In this document: one piece after another, positions 16,851-23,286 of the stretch | Layout of the letters: each line of letters begins with the position of its first letter | How positions within the stretch are numbered: the first letter of the stretch is position 1 | Source: Chara braunii | Taxonomy: Eukaryota; Streptophyta; Charophyceae; Charales; Characeae | DNA length: 23,286 bases | Assembly: GCA_003427395.1 (NCBI GenBank) | Contig: BFEA01000088.1 | Location: 1,716,535-1,739,820 of the forward strand | Direction: 5' to 3' | Made by a program: the position numbers and the translations under genes | The notes under the pieces: model-generated | Seen by the model: only the letters and a program-made list of their open reading frames with translations | What the model was told of the DNA's origin: nothing | Database searches by the model: none

Positions 16851-17470
16851 TGACCCGTGCGATGACGATCTTGCTCGAGATGGTGACGATCCGGTTGCTC
16901 GCGCTGATGATCCACCCGCTCACAATGATGATCTCCCCGCTCACACTGATCAACCCGCTCACGATGATGATCCACCCGCTGTCACTGATCATCCCCCTCG
17001 CGATAATGATCCCTCCGCTCGCAGTCGCGATGGTGATCGGGTTGCTCTCGCTGATGATCCGAACCGCTCGCGATGATGATCCCCCCGCTCGTGAAGATGA
17101 TCCCTCCGCTCGCGCTGATGATCCAACCCCTCACGATGACAATCCCTCCGCTCGTGCTGATCAACCCGCTCGCGATGATGATCCACCCACTCGCACTGAT
17201 CAACCCGCTCGCGATGATGATCCCTCAGCTCGCACTGATGATCCAACCCGCTCGTGAAGATAATATCTCCGCTCGCGCTGATCAACCTGCTCACAATGAT
17301 CAACCTGCTCGCGGTGGTGATCCCTCCGCTCACGCTGATCAACCCGCTCGCGATGACGATCCCCCCTGTTCGCTAAGAGGATCCCTCCACTCGCTTTGAT
17401 GATCCAACCCGCTCGCGAAGATGATCCCTCCACTCACGCCGATCAACCCGCTCATGATGATGATTTGACA
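16851..17470. repeat. Mixed 18/21-bp minisatellite, about 30 units
   Basis: Units have the form (C/G)NTGAT(GAT)CNNCCCGCTC(G/A)C: 21 bp when the GAT triplet is doubled (GATGATGATCCACCCGCTCA then C) and 18 bp when single (ACTGATCAACCCGCTCAC). The two forms alternate irregularly, and TGATCA sites recur in the 18-bp form. Because both lengths are multiples of three, many frames on both strands stay open; the + frame from 16799 gives Asp-Asp-Asp-Pro-rich repeats (…ARDDDPPTRTDQPARDDDPS). No start context or domain supports a real protein. Confidence 0.93.
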
Positions 17471-18060
17471 AGTCCGCTGGTGATCTAATCGCTCAAGCTC
17501 GTGTTCTAAACTAGTGATCTGATGCCCGCTGATTGACCCGTGCAATGAATCTGCATGATGTTCCACTCGATCCCGCAATGATCCCCGTGTTGGACCTGAT
17601 CCTCGGCGCGTTGACCAGCACGTTCTTTTGTTGGTGATCAGTACGATGATCCACTGACAGCTCCGCAGATCAGCACGGTGATCCATGCCTGTTCCTGGCA
17701 ATCAGCACGATGATCCTCGCGATTTCCATTGATGATTGACGCGACCATCCGCACTAGATCGCGCTGATCTGCACAGCAACCCTTGCAATTTCCGTCCAGC
17801 GTGATGATATGTGCTTGTTTCCCCGTTGATTAGCCCAATGATCCGCACTCGATTTCGGTGATCTCCGCGAAAACCCGCACCGTTTCCCCATCGATCAGCG
17901 CGATGATTCACATGTTGTCCCTGTTGGTAGGTGAGATGATCCACGCATTCTCGATGTCAATCTGAGCATTGGTTCGTTCTCTTTGTTGATGATGTGCGCA
18001 CTGAACTGCGCGCTGATCCGAGCGTGCCCGCCTCGGTAATGAACTGCGTGGAGATTGCGT
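17471..18060. repeat. Degenerate continuation of the GATGATC satellite
   Basis: TGATGATCC, GATCAGCACGATGATCC, GATCTGCACAG and GATCAGCGCGATGATTC motifs continue at 30- to 60-bp spacing with much divergence, so this looks like the oldest part of the satellite complex. There is no gene. Confidence 0.6.
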
Positions 18061-19791
18061 CCCGTTCGTTGATGACGTTGTCGCCTATGCGACGATTGAG
18101 TGTCCTTGGTGCACAACGTCCCTGTTCAGAGGTACGTACGTGTGTGAAGTGACCATCCTCACACGCTCCAGGGACCAACACTGTGTGTTTGAGGGCCAGC
18201 GCACTTTGTCCGCCAGTACGTGCACAAGTCCCCCCAATGCCCAAGCAAGAGCCCAGTTGGGCTTAAGAACTTTGCTAGGCCCAGCAGCTCCAGCCTCCAA
18301 CAGTCCAGTCCCACCGACGGCCGGCACAAGTGTCGGGAGATTTGCAGCACCCTGGTACTGAGGCAAAGGCCGGGCCCAGTCCTGAGCCTGTTTCCACCAA
18401 CGAACAGTCACAAATACGAAAACGCCGGCCGCACCATTGCGGCCAGTCCCATTGCAACGCCCTGGTACCTCACCTGCTTCCCAAGCCTTGTTTAGGTGCT
18501 CCGGGCCTCGCAAAAATCCGAAACAGCGCGTGTACTTTTTGCACCGGCACAGCCGCAGAATATAGGGTGGACAAAGACATCCCCGCCTTCACGTTCCCTC
18601 CGGCACTCCAGCTTAAACGCTACGGCCACGAGAAAAAAAAAAAAGCCAAAAGGTAATGCAGACTAACTTTTGTACTGTTTATGAGTGGAATCTTAGGGCT
18701 GGTTGACTAAAATCTGGCTCGCACTTTTGCACCGTCCAGATCATTTCAGCACCACGCGAAAGTCCCGTCCATTCTGCAATTCATCTCATCATCATTGGAA
18801 TTCATCTCATCATGATTCTCATGTGTCCATGTTTTTCCCACGCGTCTGCCATCGGCATTCTTTCGGCCATCGAGCATCCCGCATCGGGTCCCCGCACAAA
18901 ATCCAGGATTTTACGCTACCATTTGACGGATCCCCTACCTCCATCCGAACACTCGGCATAACCCGTATCGCACCTTTCTTCTGCAGCCCAGTTCGATGGC
19001 TAATCACAACCTCACTCATTCTTAGTAGTTGATCGTGGGCAGCCGCTCGGATCTGTGATTTTTCCGTTGAACAAATGATTCATTCACCAGTTACCGTCAA
19101 GTTCCGTAAAATTTGTCTATCCATGTTCAAGTCTAGCCATAGCCTCGACCAAGTCCAGATTCACGCCGTTTTCAGCTTTCATTAATGAATTCCGTTTCCT
19201 CGGCTCAGACCACAAGCCTTAACATGGTTGGAAGCACTCGGATGATGAACTTCAGCCTTCGGCACTCATCTTTCCCAAGGAAGTAACGGGTGGTGATAGG
19301 CTTGAGCCGCCCGACACCATTCCAATTTTAGCGGGCGGTAGCCTTTGTATTCTTTATTGGTCATGAGATACTATCACGGTGTTCCTTGCAGTCCTGATTT
19401 TGGGTCAAACTGATGGACCCATGCATAAGTCACGAGCGGTTCCCAGTCATGGAGAAACTCATTGGGCAATGGGCAATGGGCAGTGGGCATCCGTACTGTG
19501 TCTTCTCGACTCCTTAGTCCCCAACACGTATTCCTGCTTCGCTCGCCGCTACCAAGGGAATCTTCGATTGGTTTCACTGTGGCCTCGCCAACACCTTTCG
19601 ATGCCAAGGAGTCTGGTTACATCTGCTCTGCCTCAATCCCGCCGCTCAATCTTCGATTGATTGCGCCAGTATCTTACGCATGGGCGCACCAGCTAAGCGT
19701 CCTCCAGGTCACCTTCTTAGCGAGTGGCAGGACTTTGCTCCGCTCCTGCTTGCGAAGGCAAACGCTGGGAGCTTTGCCAGACGATCTGTGC
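18061..19791. other. Region without a firm gene
   Basis: Frames on both strands are open over 18085-18656 and 19379-19839 without any recognisable domain, and neither strand is clearly better. A direct repeat AATTCATCTCATCAT lies at 18778-18792 and 18799-18813. GGGCAATGGGCAATGGGCAG near 19465-19486 is a short tandem. The rest (18660-19370) shows nothing assignable. Confidence 0.45.
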
Positions 19792-20690
19792 TCAGAACCT
19801 GAACTCATAACATTCCTGCTGTCCCTTTCTGTTGTCTAACAACTTCCTGCGACAGTCACTGCTGTTGCTGAGATAATGCTGCAGACACACGCAAAGGGCT
19901 GCTGTCCCTAGCATCTCGTCCCATTCTTCCCAGACCTGCTCCAACACTTTCACAAAGTCGTAACAAGCTGCATCGCGCTGGATACCATTCCAGAGCCGTG
20001 GGAGTACTGTTCCCACAGCTATGTAGCCTGTATGCATAAAGTGAATCCCCCCAAGTCTCACAGATACCATGCAGAGGGAGCGGTACGCCCTAACGGACGA
20101 AGAGGACATCACTGCTCTGTGACCATCCAATGATGGCATCCCCATCAAACTCAACCAGTGGCATCTGTGGTGACACGCACAAAGGGCTGCCGTCCGTAGC
20201 ATCTCCTCACTTTCTTCCCAGACCTGCTGCAACACTTTCACAAAGTCGTAACAATCTACATCGCCCTAGACACCATTCATGAGTCGTGGGACTTGAGTAT
20301 TGGTCCCACGGCTATGTAGCCCGTATGCGTAAAGTGAATCCCCCCAAGTCTCACAGATACCATGCAGACGGAGCAGTACCCCCTAACGGAAGAAGAGGAC
20401 ATCATCGCTCTGTGACCGTCCAAGGATGGCATCCCCATCACACTCGACCGGTGGCATCTGTGATCACGATGAAAACAAAGGGGTACATGTCCGAGAAAGA
20501 CCAGCTTGCTTCCACTATCAGTAGTATATACTACATAGTTTATACTAGTGTCTGATTTTTTAAATCTCAGAAGTATCCCCGTCAGAATGTCACGCACAAC
20601 CGATAGGACCTTCCCCCTCACAATTCTGTTATGCCTCTCCACCCACTGCTCATCCCAAATGGTCTGTAAAGGCCAGCAGCAGCTTTTCAC
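19792..20690 (-). pseudogene. Tandemly duplicated protein-like segment, broken; unknown family
   Basis: On -, an open segment (20690-20277) begins with TIWDEQWVERHNRIVRGKVL and SVVRDILTGILLRFKKSDTS, preceded by CCTTTACAG, a possible acceptor at about 20672. It then enters a repeated segment. The next open segment (20241-19792) reads FVKVLQQVWEESEEMLRTAA, later RAYRSLCMVSVRLGGIHFMH and TGYIAVGTVLPRLWNGIQRD, then a second FVKVLEQVWEEWDEMLGTAA 96 residues after the first. The repeat unit is 288 bp. The two open segments lie in different frames because of a 5-bp insertion (about 20292-20296). I do not recognise the family. Conserved sequence between copies suggests it was once coding, but the frameshift and a stop make this copy unlikely to work. 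Confidence 0.4.
19886..20466. repeat. 288-bp tandem duplication, two copies
   Basis: Copy 1 (about 19886-20173) and copy 2 (about 20174-20466) align along their whole length; for example CACAAAGTCGTAACAA begins at 19951 and 20239, exactly 288 bp apart. Shared blocks include GTGAATCCCCCCAAGTCTCA and CAGATACCATGCAGA. Copy 2 carries a 5-bp insertion CTTGA at about 20292. Confidence 0.95.
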
Positions 20691-21183
20691 AGCTTCTCAT
20701 GTTACTTGGAAAAAAGAAAGTACTCCAAGACACAAGGCACTCAGTGCATATGGCACACATAACATAAGTGGACGTCACGGTGGTGAAAAAGAAAAAAAAG
20801 GAAAACCCGACAGGATGCAGGAAATGCAAGCAGTACAGGAAGTCGTCCTTGGCGCTTACCGAGGTCTGAATCATGGCGTACTGGCAATACACCTGGATAA
20901 CATCGAATGCTGCCCATTCCCTTCCTCGGTGGATTACAACACCAGCACAAGTTCTGAGTCCTCTGCATAATGCTGAACAGCGCAATTATGTCGGGGCATA
21001 CTCAGAATGAGACTTCGACGAGTGTATCTGACCTAAATAAATGCCAAACCCGGTCAAGATAATCCCAATCTGAGTAGTATTCCCTCAGATCGGATTCCTT
21101 ATGATACCAAAGCACACACTGTCAGTAAGAGCAACAGATGTGCAAAGAGGAATGTAAGAAGAGAGGGGAACTAGGTTACAGGG

Positions 21184-21187
<4 letters not shown>
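20691..21187. other. Possible upstream part of the minus-strand segment; otherwise unassigned
   Basis: A - frame open at 20985-20650 reads GREWAAFDVIQVYCQYAMIQ then TSVSAKDDFLYCLHFLHPVG before a T-rich (intron-like) stretch at 20789-20800 (as read on -). It could be an earlier exon of the minus-strand segment downstream of it, but no donor was confirmed. From 20986 to 21187 nothing is recognised. Confidence 0.25.
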
Positions 21188-21277
<90 letters not shown>

Positions 21278-21640
21278 NNGCAGAGACAGACAGAGACAGA
21301 CAGAGACCGAGACGGAGGTCGAGATGGAGGCTGATACGGAGACCCAGACGGAGACAGAGACGGTGACAAAGACAGAGACGGAGACGGAGACAGAGACAGA
21401 GACAGAGACAGAGACAGAGATACAGACAAAGACAAAGAGAGAGACAGAGACAGAGACAGACTCTGAGACAGAGACAGAGACAGAGACAGAGACAGAGACA
21501 GAAAGAGACAGAGAAAGAGAAAGAGTTAGATGGAGACACACAGAGACACACAGACACCGAGAGAAATACAGACAAACAGACAGACAGGCAGACAGACAGA
21601 CAAACAGACAAACACAGAGAGAGAGAGAGAGAGTCTCAGA
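21188..21640. repeat. (GA)n grading into (GACAGA)n, with two N
   Basis: About 45 GA units (21188-21277), NN at 21278-21279, then hexamer-like GACAGA/GACGGA repeats to about 21530 and GACA/GAGA mixtures to about 21654. The long frames over this array (Glu-Arg-Asp-Thr on +, Leu-Cys-Val-Ser on -) are products of the repeat. Confidence 0.97.
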
Positions 21641-21685
21641 GAGAGAGAGAGAGAACACAACGAGCATCCAGCCCACTAAAAATGG

Positions 21686-21731
21686 GCATAGAACTTATAA
21701 AAGGCTAAGCATAGAACTTATAAAAGGCTAA
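21686..21731. repeat. 23-bp exact tandem duplication
   Basis: GCATAGAACTTATAAAAGGC followed by TAA, present twice without change. Each copy holds TATAAAA, so the duplication yields two TATA-like sites 23 bp apart; promoter function is not shown. Confidence 0.97.
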
Positions 21732-22146
21732 ATAGTGAAAACTTAAGAAGTAAGAATTTCAACTTCCCACCTACACTACCAGCCGGGCAGTCCCGGTCAC
21801 CTTGTTTGCCCGGGTGGCCCGGCCGTGCAGGGACCAAAGAAGGTCCCGGAGGGGGGGGAGGGAATCTGGAAACTTGTGAGAACACGGAAAAGCAAATATT
21901 TTAAGCAGAAAAATAAAGTGATCAACGTTTGCTCCAGGGTCGCATCGAAATTCATTACCGAATTTGAAAATAAAAAATAAAAACTTAAAGGTTAGTAAAA
22001 CAAGTTTTTTATTTTTCTCTTCTAAATTTATTTTTTTATGGCCCCGCGGGGCAAGTGGTCCAAGGCCACTCTGGTAGCCTAGCTTCCTACAATTACACAA
22101 CAAAAACAAGAAAAACAACACCTGTAAACTTAAAAGTTTAGCAAAA
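21732..22146. other. Unassigned sequence with a 12-bp palindrome
   Basis: GC-rich (21780-21860) then AT-rich (21895-22035). GCCCCGCGGGGC at 22041-22052 is a perfect palindrome. A - frame (22121-21771) is open but unrecognised. Confidence 0.5.
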
Positions 22147-22281
22147 TGTGGATGGCCGTTGGCTCAGTGGTTAGAGCACCGATTGGAAATGCGCATTGTG
22201 GTATGAGGTTGCGGGTTCAAAACTCCGCAGCCGTGCCCGCGTACACCGGCAAGCGCTTTCATAGCGCACAGGCCATCCACA
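22147..22281 (+). repeat. tRNA-like element (probable tRNA-derived SINE) closed by an 11-bp inverted repeat
   Basis: TTGGCTCAGTGGTTAGAGCA (from about 22158) is an excellent tRNA A-box/D-arm, and TTGCGGGTTCAAAACTCCGC (about 22208-22227) is a B-box/T-arm with a 5-bp stem and an enlarged loop (one inserted base against GGTTCAAATCC). The pair is spaced as in a tRNA, so it could act as a type 2 Pol III promoter. The acceptor stem of a normal tRNA is absent. Instead TGTGGATGGCC (22147-22157) pairs perfectly with GGCCATCCACA (22271-22281). Between the T-arm and this 3' arm lie GCCG…CGGC and GCGCT-TTCAT-AGCGC hairpins. This could be a SINE head plus body or a structured Pol III transcript. No poly(A) tail or target duplication was found. 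Confidence 0.65.
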
Positions 22282-22827
22282 CGCACACCCCCTTGGGACA
22301 ACGCATGCTAAGATTTATACAGACACTGCCAGCGCACGGCCCAAGTGGTCTACGTCCATGGTTGTAGTATGCTGGATAGGGCCATAGGGAGGGCTGCTTG
22401 AGTGCTAGGTCTTAGGGGGTCTGAGAATCAGTATCTCAGTCTCGCCGTGGACCCGGGGAGGGGGGGGGGGGGGGGGGTAGACTAGGGGGAGGTTTCACCG
22501 ATTAGACCGACGACAACCAAATAACTGACAAAGCTGATAAACCAATACCTCTGCGTGGCCACTTGGACCCTCCGATTTGTCAGTCTCGTCGGTATGTACT
22601 AGTCCGAGGGGTTGCCATCGTCGAGTCTGGGTACGACTGGTACGTTTCTCGTCACTATGGCAACCGTACGAGAGTCCACACAGAACGCGCTTAGACTACG
22701 GTAGGGCCCAGTCCGGGGGGGATAATCCGATGCACACACGGGGTGTTGGTATGGGATGAGAAGTGACCATATAAATTCAAAATTTAAAACACTCAGAATC
22801 GGAACAAAAAGAAGTGTCGCTTTCGCG
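22282..22827. other. Unassigned sequence with poly(G) run
   Basis: Poly(G) at 22460-22477. No gene or RNA is recognised; short frames on + (22577-22759) and - (22928-22599) have no supporting motif. Confidence 0.5.
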
Positions 22828-22828
22828 G

Positions 22829-22859
<31 letters not shown>

Positions 22860-22867
22860 AAAAAAAG
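22828..22867. repeat. A-rich tract
   Basis: A12-G-A12-G-A12-like tract. The origin is unclear; it may be a retroposon tail or an assembly-prone homopolymer. Confidence 0.95.
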
Positions 22868-23116
22868 TGGGGAGGAAAAAAACACTGGGAGTCCGACCAC
22901 AGTGACCGGCTGGAGATGAAACTTGCAAAAGAGGCCCGGTTCGACTAATCCTTCAATACACTCAAACGTGAACACCATGCCTATCATATAGCTACCGCCC
23001 TCTGTCTCCGTCAATACGCACGCAATTATGTACAAACTTCGGGCTGCAGATGCAACCATCATAAAGCGTAACTGCCAACGAACTTGAATGAATGAAGAGT
23101 GTTCATCTTCCCCCAT
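22868..23116 (-). CDS. Weak unrecognised ORF on minus strand
   Basis: A frame with ATG at 23116 reads MGEDEHSSFIQVRWQLRFMM, VASAARSLYIIACVLTETEG and MIGMVFTFECIEGLVEPGLF before running into the A-rich tract (read as Phe on -). The first 70 residues look like ordinary protein with a modestly hydrophobic stretch (VASAARSLYIIACVL), too short for a sure membrane helix. There is no known domain or confirmed splice site. Chance openness is quite possible. Confidence 0.2.
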
Positions 23117-23154
23117 TGTTTTCGAAAGAATAGATATTAATTACTATCACTATA

Positions 23155-23164
23155 TTATATATCC
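23155..23164 (+). promoter_or_regulatory. TATA-like sequence upstream of the U6 copy
   Basis: TTATATATCC lies about 22 to 31 bp before the first U6 base, where the TATA box of Pol III U6 genes normally sits. The plant upstream sequence element (RTCCCACATCG) is not seen at its expected place further upstream, so the position may be coincidence. Confidence 0.25.
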
Positions 23165-23185
23165 AACAGGATGCAAATTTTGGAT

Positions 23186-23286
23186 GTGTCCTGGGACATC
23201 CGTTAAAATTGGAACGATACAGAGTAGATTAGCATGGCCCCTGTGCAAGGATGACACGCATAAAAAAAAAAAAAAAAAAAAAAAAA
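23186..23286 (+). pseudogene. U6: Truncated U6 snRNA copy ending in poly(A)
   Basis: U6 is the catalytic snRNA of the spliceosome. GTGTCCTGGGACATCC is a damaged 5' stem-loop, followed by GTTAAAATTGGAACGATACA, GAGTAGATTAGCATGGCCCC and TGTGCAAGGATGACACGCA, the highly conserved U6 body. Relative to the U6 consensus it has changes in the 5' stem-loop, GAT to GTT, ACAGAGA to ACAGAGT (the box that pairs with the 5' splice site), TGCGC to TGTGC, and CAC to CAT. The AGC triad is intact. After about U6 nucleotide 78 the sequence turns into A to the window end (23262-23286). The missing 3' stem and T-run terminator, a mutated ACAGAGA box and the direct poly(A) fusion indicate a retroposed pseudogene made by LINE-type machinery. 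Confidence 0.9.

Noticed and set aside
16799-17257. 152-codon Asp-Pro repeat protein
   Set aside because: Many frames are open over the same 18/21-bp array, with no domain or start context; left as a repeat, with the coding idea only raised as a question.
18085-18656. Overlapping long frames on both strands
   Set aside because: Neither strand shows a domain or splice pattern better than the other; GC-rich chance openness is the simpler reading.
21138-21731. 197-codon Glu-Arg-Thr frame on + and long Leu-Cys-Val-Ser frames on -
   Set aside because: Explained by (GA)n/(GACAGA)n, and it also spans two N.
22147-22236. Functional tRNA gene
   Set aside because: The D-arm and T-arm are present, but the T-loop is enlarged and the normal 7-bp acceptor stem is missing.
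23186-23286. Functional U6 snRNA gene
   Set aside because: Changed ACAGAGA box, damaged 5' stem-loop, missing 3' part, no T-run terminator, and poly(A) in its place.

Overview
The window looks like repeat-rich nuclear DNA of a eukaryote, most likely from the green plant lineage. The signs are degenerate pieces of an LTR retrotransposon (a primer-binding site close to the initiator-Met tRNA type, a gag-like piece and an integrase piece), GT-AG intron signals, a U6 snRNA copy ending in poly(A), fragments of eukaryotic large-subunit rRNA, and long microsatellites. The gag-like piece and the overall texture remind me of the charophyte alga Chara, but this is a guess from memory. Base N occurs only inside microsatellites (10361, 11643, 21278-21279), and the window begins and ends in poly(A). 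No complete protein-coding gene can be supported.

Layout. 1-3540: no recognisable gene; (GA)n, (ATTT)n and A/T/C homopolymer runs. 3550-5476: retrotransposon debris, with a primer-binding-site-like motif, a (GATT)n array, AT-rich degenerate repeats, a broken gag-like reading frame on +, and an integrase C-terminal fragment on - meeting it head to head near 5205. 5585-6042: poly(A)/(AAC)n and (CA)n. 6899-7686: a weak tRNA-like promoter pair, then two diverged LSU rRNA fragments in opposite orientations. 7787-9718: two exon-like segments with splice signals, of unknown family. 9820-11730: dispersed repeats, (CA)n, a CTGCCTCC minisatellite, inverted repeats, a 94-bp tandem duplication, tetranucleotide runs and (CT)n. 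12528-14680: short exact tandem duplications, one unrecognised ORF, and a CCTCGGAG-rich block with a 20-bp perfect palindrome. 15029-15488 (-): exon-like segment with a strong donor. 16140-18060: a 1.9-kb complex of 29-, 35- and mixed 18/21-bp minisatellites. 19792-20690 (-): a 288-bp tandemly duplicated, protein-like segment broken by a 5-bp insertion. 21188-21640: (GA)n/(GACAGA)n. 22147-22281: tRNA-like sequence closed by an 11-bp inverted repeat. 23186-23286: U6 snRNA retrocopy.

The pieces do not form an operon or pathway. The window is best read as a graveyard of retroposed and transposed sequences, satellites and a few exon-like islands. The items most worth a second look are the inverted LSU rRNA chimera, the U6-poly(A) chimera, the tRNA-like structured element, the phase-preserving 18/21-bp minisatellite, and the exon-like islands with intact frames and good splice signals.
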